From: Caryophanales bacterium UBA6769
Lineage (GTDB): Bacteria > Bacillota > Bacilli > Bacillales > UBA6769
Direction of reading: 5' to 3'
DNA: 22,746 nt
Assembly (NCBI GenBank): GCA_002453275.1
Contig: DKGN01000023.1
Coordinates: 1-22,746 of the forward strand
Position numbers and translations under genes: made by a program. Positions 1-6,480 of the stretch are shown here, piece after piece (the stretch's first letter is position 1; every line of letters starts with the position of its first letter). A model generated the notes under the pieces. It made no database searches. It was not told the origin of the DNA and worked only from the letters and a program-made list of their open reading frames with translations.

Positions 1-331
1 TATTCCGATCGTTGAGGATCATAAAGTAATTGGCCTCGTAACAGAAACAGATATGCTTTATACGCTCGTTCAATTAACTGGGGCACATCAACCGAGCTCG
101 ATTATTGAAGTGCTCGTTGAAAATAAAATAGGGGTACTAGGTGATGTTGCAAAAATTATCGGTATGGAAAACGTTAACATTACTAGTGTTCTCCTCTATC
201 CAAATGACAATCAGTCAATGAAACGACTCGTGTTTCGCATCCAAACGATGGATCCGACGGTTGTCATTCAGAAGTTAAAAGAACACGGTTACAATGTGCC
301 ATGGCCGGCAGTTCCGGGGCTAAGCACATGA
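1..331 (+). CDS. acuB: AcuB, acetoin utilization-type CBS/ACT protein (3' part only)
   Basis: The reading frame is open from the left edge (first full codon at position 2), so only the C-terminal 109 residues or so are present. The first residues (PIVEDHKVIGLVTETDML) are the end of a CBS domain. An ACT domain follows, with the signature region SSIIEVLVENKIGVLGDVAK and a second half ending near KLKEHGYNV. CBS pairs bind adenylates and ACT domains bind small metabolites, so the family is thought to be a ligand sensor; AcuB was named from the B. subtilis acuABC locus near acetyl-CoA synthetase. The TGA stop overlaps the start of acuC as ATGA, so the two are probably one operon with coupled translation. 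acuA and the start of acuB would lie left of the window. Identification is strong; the biochemical role is not known from sequence. Confidence 0.9.
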   Translation, partial: IPIVEDHKVIGLVTETDMLYTLVQLTGAHQPSSIIEVLVENKIGVLGDVAKIIGMENVNITSVLLYPNDNQSMKRLVFRIQTMDPTVVIQKLKEHGYNVPWPAVPGLST

Positions 332-1479
332 AAAATAACTCATTATTTATTTATTCAGATGAAATGCTTTCTTACAAATTTAACCAAGAACACCCATTTA
401 ATCAAGAACGAGTTCATATGACATACGAGCTGTTAAAACAAAGTAAGGCTATTAAACCTACCCAAGTTCACTCTCCGCGCATGGCGACGGATGAAGAATT
501 AGCACTTATTCATGACGAAGACTTTATTCAAGCTGTCAAGCTTGCAGGCGCAAGTAATTTGCCCCCTGCAAACGCTGAAAATTTTGGACTTGGGACAGAA
601 GATACACCTATTTTTAAAAATATGCACGAAGCAAGTTCACTTCTCGTTGGTGGAACGTTACTCGCAGCGGAGCACGTAATGGAAGGTCGTGTTGAACATG
701 CCCTTAATCTTGGCGGTGGCTTACACCATGGGTTTCGTGGAAAAGCGTCTGGCTTTTGCGTGTATAATGACATCTCAGTTGCTATTAAATGGCTAAGAGA
801 AAAATACGATGCACGTGTTCTGTACATCGATACTGATGCCCATCACGGAGATGGTGTTCAGTGGGCTTTCTATGATGACCCAAATGTATGTACAATCTCA
901 ATTCATGAAACAGGCAGATATTTGTTTCCTGGAACGGGCAATTATACAGAAAGGGGTCAAGGGGCTGGCTATGGCTACTCTTTCAATGTGCCAATCGATG
1001 CTTTTACTGAAGATGAATCGTGGCTTTCCATCTACGAAACACTCGTTCACAAAGTAGCAGATTATTTTAAGCCTGATGTGTTGCTTACCCAAAATGGTGT
1101 TGATGCTCACTATTACGATCCGCTAACCCATTTATCGTTAACGATGAAAAGCTTTAATGAGATTCCTAAGCTAGCACATGAAATTGCCCATCAATATTGT
1201 GATGGAAGGTGGATTGCGGTCGGTGGGGGAGGTTACGATATTTGGCGTGTTGTTCCGAGAGCTTGGGGAAAAGTTTGGCTTGAAATGAACGATCAGATTG
1301 AAACTGGCCCACTACCTAAAAGTTGGATTCAACAGTGGGAGTCAAAGTCTCCGGTGAAACTACCAGCAACTTGGGAGGATCCGCCAACCATTTACAAACC
1401 AATTCCTAGAAAAGCGGAAATTACTGAGAAGAATGCCGCCATGTTAAATAAAACGCTGTCCATCTTACGATATTCTTAG
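328..1479 (+). CDS. acuC: AcuC, histone-deacetylase-family protein deacetylase
   Basis: A 383-residue class I/II HDAC-like Zn-dependent deacetylase; in B. subtilis AcuC removes the acetyl group that AcuA puts on acetyl-CoA synthetase. Catalytic features are visible: the tandem His pair (H133-H134 in GGGLHHGF), zinc ligands D170 and H172 in the DAHHGDG motif, the third ligand D259 in NGVDAHYYD, and the transition-state Tyr303 in GGGGYD. Length fits the family (about 385 residues). I chose the ATG at 328, not the in-frame ATG at 301, because homologues begin with a short leader before the SLFIYS strand, and because 328 gives the usual 4-nt ATGA overlap with acuB. No strong Shine-Dalgarno precedes it, which is consistent with coupling. 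It is convergent with ccpA, with a shared terminator between them. Confidence 0.95.
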   Translation: MKNNSLFIYSDEMLSYKFNQEHPFNQERVHMTYELLKQSKAIKPTQVHSPRMATDEELALIHDEDFIQAVKLAGASNLPPANAENFGLGTEDTPIFKNMHEASSLLVGGTLLAAEHVMEGRVEHALNLGGGLHHGFRGKASGFCVYNDISVAIKWLREKYDARVLYIDTDAHHGDGVQWAFYDDPNVCTISIHETGRYLFPGTGNYTERGQGAGYGYSFNVPIDAFTEDESWLSIYETLVHKVADYFKPDVLLTQNGVDAHYYDPLTHLSLTMKSFNEIPKLAHEIAHQYCDGRWIAVGGGGYDIWRVVPRAWGKVWLEMNDQIETGPLPKSWIQQWESKSPVKLPATWEDPPTIYKPIPRKAEITEKNAAMLNKTLSILRYS

Positions 1480-1515
1480 TTTATCGAAAATGATGAATCG
1501 TTTATTCGTAATAAA

Positions 1516-1595
1516 GACCGAAAAGGCTAGCCGTTATGAACTCAATCGCATAAAGTTCATAGTGACAGATGCCCTTTCGGTCTTATTTTGTTGAT
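1516..1595. terminator. Shared acuC/ccpA convergent terminator, compound hairpin
   Basis: An outer stem GACCGAAA (1516-1523) pairs with TTTCGGTC (1575-1582), extended by GG/CC across a bulge. An inner stem TATGAACT pairs with AGTTCATA around positions 1533-1561. The plus strand continues TTATTTTG. The ccpA stop codon (1583-1585) directly abuts the stem, so the structure serves both convergent genes. The two-tier stem is longer than a usual intrinsic terminator. Confidence 0.65.
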
Positions 1596-2581
1596 TCTCG
1601 ATATTCTATCCGATGTGGTAGAATGACATTTTTTTCGTCTACCTCTTCTTTATTCATTAACTTTGTTAAGAGACGCATCGAAACTGCTCCAATATCGTAC
1701 ATTGGAAGCACAACTGTCGATAATGTTGGTCGCACCATTGTTGCGAGTCGCGTATTGTCAAAGCCTATAATCTCAATATCATTCGGCACAGATAATTTCG
1801 CATCTTGGATGCCATGAATTACACCGAGTGCCATTTCATCAGTTCCAACAAAAATAGCCGTCGGTCTTTCAGGCAATTGTAAAAATGATTCGACAGCTTG
1901 TAAGCCGGATTCATACGATAAATCACCAACCGACACATAGCCATCTTTTATTTCAATGCCTGCACCTTCCATCGCTTGTCGATAACCTGAAAACTTCAAT
2001 TGACCGTTAATAGGATCTTCAAGCGGCCCCGTGACGGCTGCGATGTTTTTATGTCCTTTTTCTATTAGTGCATTCACCGCTTCTAAACTCGCTGCTTCAT
2101 AATCAATATTAACAGATGGCGTTCCTCGATTTTCATCAATGGTAGCTGCTAAAACGACAGGTACAGGTGAGTTTTTAAATTCTTCGATGACTTCATCACC
2201 GAGTTTTCCACCCATGAAAACGACACCGTCTACTTGCTTACCGAGCATCGTATTCATTAAACGAATTTCTTTTTCTTTATTTTGGTCTGAATTACTTAAA
2301 ATAATATTGTAATCATACATCGTTGCGATATCTTCGATTCCCCGTGCTAATTCTGCAAATAATATACTTGCAATATCGGGAATAATGACACCAACAGTTG
2401 TTGTTTTTTTACTTGCTAACCCTCTTGCTACCGCATTCGGACGATAGCCAAGCTTATCGATAGCTTCAAGAACTTTTTTTCTTGTTGAAGGCTTAACATT
2501 CGGATTACCATTTACTACGCGAGAAACAGTTGCCATGGAGACATTCGCTTCTCTCGCCACATCATAGATTGTCGCACTCAC
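1583..2581 (-). CDS. ccpA: CcpA, catabolite control protein A (LacI/GalR family)
   Basis: A 332-residue master regulator of carbon catabolite repression. With HPr-Ser46-P or Crh-P as corepressor it binds cre sites. The N-terminal LacI-type helix-turn-helix is intact (IYDVAREANVSMATVSRVVNG, residues 5-25), followed by the hinge (YRPNAVARGLASKKT) and a periplasmic-binding-protein-like core. The core keeps the CcpA-specific segments SNSDQNKEKE, GFDNTRLATMVRP and YDIGAVSMRLLTKLMNKE; the last two lie in the region that contacts HPr-P, which separates CcpA from other LacI regulators. The start is GTG (2579-2581), preceded by AAGGAGG about 10 nt upstream. It lies behind aroA as in B. subtilis, but a terminator and a SigA-like promoter sit between the two genes, so it can be transcribed independently. 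motP/motS, which separate ccpA from acuC in B. subtilis, are absent here. Confidence 0.97.
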   Translation of the reverse strand: MSATIYDVAREANVSMATVSRVVNGNPNVKPSTRKKVLEAIDKLGYRPNAVARGLASKKTTTVGVIIPDIASILFAELARGIEDIATMYDYNIILSNSDQNKEKEIRLMNTMLGKQVDGVVFMGGKLGDEVIEEFKNSPVPVVLAATIDENRGTPSVNIDYEAASLEAVNALIEKGHKNIAAVTGPLEDPINGQLKFSGYRQAMEGAGIEIKDGYVSVGDLSYESGLQAVESFLQLPERPTAIFVGTDEMALGVIHGIQDAKLSVPNDIEIIGFDNTRLATMVRPTLSTVVLPMYDIGAVSMRLLTKLMNKEEVDEKNVILPHRIEYRESTK

Positions 2582-2687
2582 AGGCGTGCTACCTCCTTAA
2601 CTTCACTTAACAATGACTGCCACTATTTAATCTCTTGTCGATCATAAGTCACCCAAATAGGAACAGCAAACTCTTATAGCACTCTTT

Positions 2688-2716
2688 ATTGTAACGAAAT
2701 TCCTCCCATTTTACAA
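2688..2716 (-). promoter_or_regulatory. SigA-type promoter of ccpA
   Basis: On the minus strand, TTGTAA (-35, 2711-2716) is separated by 17 nt from TACAAT (-10, 2688-2693), each one or two bases from consensus. It lies about 105 nt upstream of the ccpA GTG, leaving a leader of roughly 100 nt with no obvious cre palindrome. No expression evidence is available. Confidence 0.65.
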
Positions 2717-2828
2717 AACTTTTCCCTTTCTGTCTGATTTCTTTAGTCCTCTATTTCACTATTAGCCAACGCTGTGAGCACTTGCTAGACGTCACAGTTA
2801 GTCTATTTTGTGTCGGAAGCTATGCCAC

Positions 2829-2842
2829 TCGAAGCGCTTACT
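2829..2842. promoter_or_regulatory. cre-like sequence between aroA and ccpA (weak)
   Basis: TCGAAGCGCTTACT matches 12 of 14 positions of the CcpA site consensus TGWAARCGYTWWCW and has a perfect AAGCGCTT core. It lies about 115 nt upstream of the ccpA -35 element, just past the aroA terminator. ccpA autoregulation through cre is known in some Gram-positive bacteria. The match is imperfect, and sites of this quality occur by chance in AT-rich DNA. Confidence 0.25.
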
Positions 2843-2861
2843 ATGAAATAACTTTGGATAT

Positions 2862-2891
2862 AGAAAAACCTTCTACCTATAAGGCAGAAGG
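2862..2891 (-). terminator. Intrinsic terminator of aroA
   Basis: On the minus strand, CCTTCTGCC pairs with GGTAGAAGG (one mismatch) around a 5-nt loop, followed by TTTTTC. The aroA stop codon lies inside the hairpin. It separates aroA transcription from ccpA. Confidence 0.7.
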
Positions 2892-3968
2892 CTTTGCAAC
2901 ATCTTTATATAATCCTGATGCTCTTAATTCGTTCATAAAGTGATCGAATTGGTCAATATCCATTTGTTGTGCAGAATCGGACAGTGCAACTGCTGGATCA
3001 GGATGCACTTCCGTCATGACGATATCTGCTCCAATTGCAAGTGCGGCCTTTGCAGTTGGAAGAAGTAAATCACGTCGCCCAGTTGAATGGGTGACATCGA
3101 CAACAACTGGTAAATGAGTCTCTTGCTTCAAAATTGGAACGGCTGAAATATCAAGTGTGTTTCGTGTTGCTTTTTCATACGTGCGAATGCCACGTTCACA
3201 AAGCATAATTTGATCGTTTCCATTCGCAATAATATATTCAGCAGCATTAATAAACTCTTCAATCGTTGCAGAAAGGCCTCTCTTGAGTAGAACCGGTTTC
3301 TTAACAGAACCTGCAGCCTTTAAGAGCTCAAAGTTATGCATATTCCGAGCACCAATCTGAATGACATCAACGTAATCGATTGCTTTTTCAATGTCCGCTG
3401 GAGAAACAATTTCGCTTATGACTGCAAGGTCTTGTTCATCAGCAATTTGTTTCAAAATTTTTAAGCCTTCTTCACCTAGTCCTTGGAAATCATAAGGGGA
3501 AGTTCTTGGTTTGTACGCGCCTCCACGTAAAAATTTCAAGCCTTGCTTTTTCAGCTCTTTTGCAACTGCATTCACTTGATCGTAGCTTTCAACTGAACAA
3601 GGACCTGCAATAATCCGTTGGACGCCATCCCCGACAGTTTCGCCTTTAATTGTAACGATCGTATTTTCTGACTTTCTTTTTCTTGATACGAGGAGTGCTT
3701 TTCGATGGTCATCTTCTTGAAGTTCTAGACCAGCCTTAAAAATTTCTTTGAAAATATGCTGCAAAGTTGACGTTTCAAATGGACCTTCATTCTTTTCAGC
3801 GATTAAATCAAGCATTTTTCGTTCACGGACAGGATCAAAACGATTTACACCTTGAGCCTTTTTCACTTGCCCAATTTCTTGAACAAGCCCAGCTCTTTTG
3901 TTAATCAACTCTAAAATCTGAAGGTTTACTTCATCAAGTTGATCTCTTAACTGTTCAACATTCCCCAT
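2877..3968 (-). CDS. aroA: Bifunctional chorismate mutase / DAHP synthase
   Basis: A 363-residue fusion. Residues 1-90 are an AroQ-type all-helical chorismate mutase (LRDQLDEVNLQILELINKRA), and residues from about 105 onward are a type I-beta 3-deoxy-D-arabino-heptulosonate-7-phosphate synthase. The synthase condenses PEP and erythrose-4-phosphate, the first step of aromatic amino acid synthesis. The mutase part also acts as the allosteric sensor for prephenate or chorismate in Bacillus. Visible synthase motifs include AGPCSVES, GGAYKPRTSP, LLKRGL, CERGIRT, VDVTHSTGRRD and MTEVHPDP; these carry the PEP-binding Arg/Lys residues and the metal-binding Cys, His and Glu. ATG start with AAGGAGT upstream. 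The B. subtilis name aroA (formerly aroG) is used here; it is not the EPSP synthase of E. coli nomenclature. Confidence 0.96.
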   Translation of the reverse strand: MGNVEQLRDQLDEVNLQILELINKRAGLVQEIGQVKKAQGVNRFDPVRERKMLDLIAEKNEGPFETSTLQHIFKEIFKAGLELQEDDHRKALLVSRKRKSENTIVTIKGETVGDGVQRIIAGPCSVESYDQVNAVAKELKKQGLKFLRGGAYKPRTSPYDFQGLGEEGLKILKQIADEQDLAVISEIVSPADIEKAIDYVDVIQIGARNMHNFELLKAAGSVKKPVLLKRGLSATIEEFINAAEYIIANGNDQIMLCERGIRTYEKATRNTLDISAVPILKQETHLPVVVDVTHSTGRRDLLLPTAKAALAIGADIVMTEVHPDPAVALSDSAQQMDIDQFDHFMNELRASGLYKDVAKPSAL

Positions 3969-4061
3969 TTTTTATTCCACTCCTTATATATTACCTTAAC
4001 GTCAAGTTCTCGTGCGACACCTTTGTGCCAAGTTAAGTTATGATTTGTAAGATTAGGATTT

Positions 4062-4090
4062 ATTATATACGATAACTTCTAGATTGTCAC
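4062..4090 (-). promoter_or_regulatory. SigA-type promoter of aroA
   Basis: GTGACA (-35, 4085-4090), 17-nt spacer, perfect TATAAT (-10, 4062-4067) on the minus strand, about 95 nt before the aroA ATG. A sequence with partial cre similarity (about 4106-4120) lies just upstream of the -35; I do not annotate it as a site. Confidence 0.7.
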
Positions 4091-4137
4091 GAACTTTCTT
4101 TATTGATTAAACGCTTTTAAGCACTAAAGTGAATGTA

Positions 4138-4166
4138 TTTAAAAAGGAGCCGCAAACTTCGGCTCC
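4138..4166 (-). terminator. Intrinsic terminator of ytxGH
   Basis: Perfect 7-bp GC-rich stem GGAGCCG (4146-4152) / CGGCTCC (4160-4166) with a 7-nt loop. On the minus strand it is followed by TTTTTAAA. It lies 32 nt past the ytxH stop. Confidence 0.85.
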
Positions 4167-4197
4167 AATTCAATTTTCTTTTCAGGTTAGAAGACGT

Positions 4198-4521
4198 TTA
4201 GTCTTCTTTTAAAAAAGGATTTTCACTTGCGAGCGGGCTTTCATTCTCACTTTTCATCTGTCCTGTGAGATCTTTTACTTTCCCTGCGACTTGTTGCGAT
4301 TGTTCTTTCGCAACATTAATCCATTCATTACCTCTTTCAACAGCAGTATCCTTAAGTTCTAATGAACGTTCTTTCAGAACAGATGCTTGTTCATTCAAGT
4401 CGCTACGCATCTCTCTCCCAGATTTTGGCGCTAGTAATAATGCTGTGACAGCTCCAACGATGCCACCAACAAATGCACCGAGAAGAAAATTTTTTCCAGA
4501 TTTGTTATTTTCATTACTCAC
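4198..4521 (-). CDS. ytxH: YtxH-family general stress protein
   Basis: A 107-residue small protein of the YtxH (Gly-zipper-like) family. Residues about 12-31 are a glycine-rich hydrophobic segment (GAFVGGIVGAVTALLLAP), immediately followed by the family hallmark APKSGREMR. The rest is a charged helical tail likely to form coiled coil, ending in an acidic C-terminus. It is probably anchored to the membrane. I chose the GTG at 4519-4521 because AAGGAGGGG lies 6-8 nt upstream; an in-frame ATG at 4602 would add 27 residues that overlap this ribosome site and resemble nothing. It follows ytxG in the same direction, as in the SigB-dependent ytxGHJ operon of B. subtilis. The thioredoxin-like ytxJ is not present downstream. 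Molecular function is unknown. Confidence 0.88.
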   Translation of the reverse strand: MSNENNKSGKNFLLGAFVGGIVGAVTALLLAPKSGREMRSDLNEQASVLKERSLELKDTAVERGNEWINVAKEQSQQVAGKVKDLTGQMKSENESPLASENPFLKED

Positions 4522-4598
4522 GAAAAACCCCTCCTTCATTTTTAACAAACATATGATTATATAATGTTCAATCACAATGTACCGATTAAAACTATAGA

Positions 4599-4628
4599 AC
4601 ACATGACAACATTTGTTTTGTCATGTGT
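4599..4628. repeat. 11-bp perfect inverted repeat between ytxG and ytxH
   Basis: ACACATGACAA (4599-4609) and TTGTCATGTGT (4618-4628), 8-nt loop. On the minus strand it is not followed by a clean T-tract, so it may be an intercistronic RNA hairpin (processing, or partial attenuation between ytxG and ytxH) and not a strong terminator. Confidence 0.5.
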
Positions 4629-4653
4629 GAACATTTATCTTCAATTACATTCG

Positions 4654-5097
4654 TCAATCCTTGTAATCTAAATATTCTTCTGTTGATTTTTGCTTAACTT
4701 TCCATCGTTGCCATATTCGCATGATAGCACTACTCCACTCTACTACCTTCTCCACTTCGTCTGAATATCGTTCGGTTCCAGAAACGACTTGGTTGGATAA
4801 GTTTTTAAGTGAGTCATTTAAATTCCCAAGTGAACCACCGACTTCCTTCACTTGATCGAAAACTGTATTCAGTGCAATCGATTTTTGTTGAATATCTTCT
4901 GTCAATATATTCGTATTATGTAACAACCTTTCTGTTTCTCTCGTAATCCCTGTTAATTGTTTTTCAAGACTATCAACAGTCGTTGCTACATTGTCAAGAG
5001 TTGTTCGCAATGATTTTAACGTTTGTACGAGATAAATAACTAAAACTCCAAAAGCAATCGCAGCGATTAATGCACTAATATATAGTATCCAAGTCAT
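4654..5097 (-). CDS. ytxG: YtxG, DUF948 general stress protein
   Basis: A 147-residue DUF948 protein. Residues 4-26 form one transmembrane helix (WILYISALIAAIAFGVLVIYLVQ minus edges). They are followed by a long heptad-rich region (LKSLRTTLDNVATTVDSLEKQ onward to about residue 115) typical of coiled coil, and a basic-aromatic stretch near SSAIMRIWQRWKVKQKS. The orientation is probably N-out/C-in, with the coiled coil in the cytoplasm, by analogy with the family. ATG start with AAGGAGG about 9 nt upstream. It is the first gene of the ytxG-ytxH unit and is preceded by a SigB-type promoter. In B. subtilis ytxG belongs to the SigB general stress regulon; no enzymatic role is known. Confidence 0.9.
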   Translation of the reverse strand: MTWILYISALIAAIAFGVLVIYLVQTLKSLRTTLDNVATTVDSLEKQLTGITRETERLLHNTNILTEDIQQKSIALNTVFDQVKEVGGSLGNLNDSLKNLSNQVVSGTERYSDEVEKVVEWSSAIMRIWQRWKVKQKSTEEYLDYKD

Positions 5098-5126
5098 CTA
5101 TATGTACACCTCCTTACTAGCATTTC

Positions 5127-5151
5127 ATTCCCATAATTCAGCTTCATAAAC
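5127..5151 (-). promoter_or_regulatory. Putative SigB promoter of ytxG-ytxH
   Basis: On the minus strand, GTTTAT (-35, 5146-5151), 13-nt spacer, GGGAAT (-10, 5127-5132). This fits the SigB consensus GTTTaa-N12-15-GGGWAW. It lies about 30 nt from the ytxG start codon, leaving a short leader with AAGGAGG. Known SigB control of the B. subtilis counterpart supports the call. Confidence 0.7.
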
Positions 5152-5240
5152 ATTAAATTTTAAAAGAAAAGCATTCAAATTGATGTGCACTCGATAGACA
5201 ATGAAAATTCAACAAAAAAGTAACAGTGCCTCTATTATAT

Positions 5241-5269
5241 TTTCCATTGTTATTTTTAACAAGTATAAT
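5241..5269 (+). promoter_or_regulatory. Promoter of the M29 aminopeptidase, with inverted repeat in the spacer
   Basis: TTTCCA (-35, 5241-5246), 17-nt spacer, TATAAT (-10, 5264-5269). The spacer is almost filled by a perfect inverted repeat, TTGTTA (5247-5252) - TTTT - TAACAA (5257-5262), placed where a repressor would block RNA polymerase. Confidence 0.55.
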
Positions 5270-5303
5270 GAAAACTATGCGATTATTTAAGGAGGTTAAA
5301 CGC

Positions 5304-6419
5304 ATGAGAGATAGCCGTATTAACGAATTAGCTGAAAATTTAATAGGATATTCGTTACATTTACAAAAAGGGGAAAAAGTCCTAATTGAAAATTTCGGTT
5401 TTGAAAGAGAACTTGTCCTTGCTTTAGTTGAAAAAGCATATGAACGGGGTGCCTTTCCCTTTGTCTCATTAAAGGATTATCGTGTCAATCGGGCCTTGCT
5501 AATGGACTGTCGGGCCGAGCAATTAGACATGCAAGCACAATTTGAAAAGAGTGTGATGGAACAGATGGATGCCTATATTGGTTTACGTTCGGGCGACAAC
5601 ATTTCTGAGCTTTCTGATGTTCCTCATGAAAACATAGCACTTTTTGAAAAAACAGTTGGAAATAAGGTGCATCGTGACATCCGTGTTCCAAAAACGAAAT
5701 GGTGTGTCCTCCGTTATCCGACTCCGTCAATGGCTCAGCTCGCGAATATGAGCACAGAAGCCTTTGAAAACTTTTATTTCGATGTTTGTAACTTGGATTA
5801 CCGTCATATGAGTAAAGCAATGGATCCGCTCGTTACGCTTATGAATGAAACCGATTTCGTTGAAATAAAAGGACCAGGAACCGATTTACGGTTTTCAATA
5901 AAAGGTATCCCTGCAGTCAAATGTGATGGGCGGTTAAACATTCCTGATGGCGAGGTGTATACTGCACCAGTCAGAGACTCTGTTGAAGGTGTTATCTCTT
6001 TCAACACCCCTTCACCTTACCAAAGCATGACATTTGAAAACATTGAGTTTACATTTGAAAACGGAAAAATCATCGACGCAAAAGCAAACCATACAGATAG
6101 ATTGAACCAAATATTAGATACGGATGATGGTTCACGCTTTATCGGTGAGTTTGCCTTAGGATTAAATCCTCATATTACAACACCAATGCAAGATATTTTA
6201 TTTGATGAAAAAATCGCCGGTAGCTTCCATTTCACCCCGGGTCAATGCTACGAAACCGCTTCAAATGGAAATGACTCTGCCATCCATTGGGACCTCATTA
6301 ACATTCAGCGACCAGAATATGGCGGTGGTGAAATTTATTTTGACGGGAAATTAATTCGTAAGGATGGGCTCTTTATCCCAGAAACGTTACAAGGGTTGAA
6401 CCCTGACCAATTAATTTAG
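5304..6419 (+). CDS. M29-family (thermophilic-type) metallo-aminopeptidase
   Basis: A 371-residue protein of peptidase family M29 (AmpS/aminopeptidase T type), a cytoplasmic dimetal exopeptidase that removes N-terminal residues from peptides. The C-terminal catalytic half shows the expected ligands: E217 in GEVYTAP, E282 in IGEFAL, H309 in GSFHFTPG, and H328 and D330 in SAIHWD. The N-terminal half is the dimerisation/lid domain typical of the family. I chose the ATG at 5304 because AAGGAGG lies 7 nt upstream; the earlier in-frame ATG at 5226 lies upstream of the predicted -10 and adds 26 unrelated residues. The length is about 40 residues shorter than B. subtilis AmpS (about 410), so I do not give that symbol. 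It sits on the opposite strand between ytxG and murC, which are adjacent in B. subtilis, so it is a lineage-specific insertion. Confidence 0.9.
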   Translation: MRDSRINELAENLIGYSLHLQKGEKVLIENFGFERELVLALVEKAYERGAFPFVSLKDYRVNRALLMDCRAEQLDMQAQFEKSVMEQMDAYIGLRSGDNISELSDVPHENIALFEKTVGNKVHRDIRVPKTKWCVLRYPTPSMAQLANMSTEAFENFYFDVCNLDYRHMSKAMDPLVTLMNETDFVEIKGPGTDLRFSIKGIPAVKCDGRLNIPDGEVYTAPVRDSVEGVISFNTPSPYQSMTFENIEFTFENGKIIDAKANHTDRLNQILDTDDGSRFIGEFALGLNPHITTPMQDILFDEKIAGSFHFTPGQCYETASNGNDSAIHWDLINIQRPEYGGGEIYFDGKLIRKDGLFIPETLQGLNPDQLI

Positions 6420-6428
6420 ATAAATCTT

Positions 6429-6480
6429 AGTACATGGATAAAAGCTCGACACTCAGTCGAGCTTTACACTGTACTTTTTT
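6429..6480. terminator. Shared convergent terminator, M29 peptidase / murC
   Basis: Perfect 10-bp stem AAAGCTCGAC (6441-6450) / GTCGAGCTTT (6456-6465) with a 5-nt loop, plus an outer stem AGTACA (6429-6434) / TGTACT (6470-6475) followed by a T run on the plus strand. The murC stop codon lies in the right arm. Confidence 0.85.

Noticed and set aside
528..1110. Open frames on both strands inside acuC (e.g. 528-827 minus, 809-1057 plus, 898-1110 minus)
   Set aside because: Fully inside a well-supported gene, no ribosome site, no recognisable protein; shadow frames.
4106..4120. cre-like sequence upstream of the aroA promoter
   Set aside because: About 12 of 14 matches but lacks both the conserved G and C near the ends; too weak to call in AT-rich DNA.
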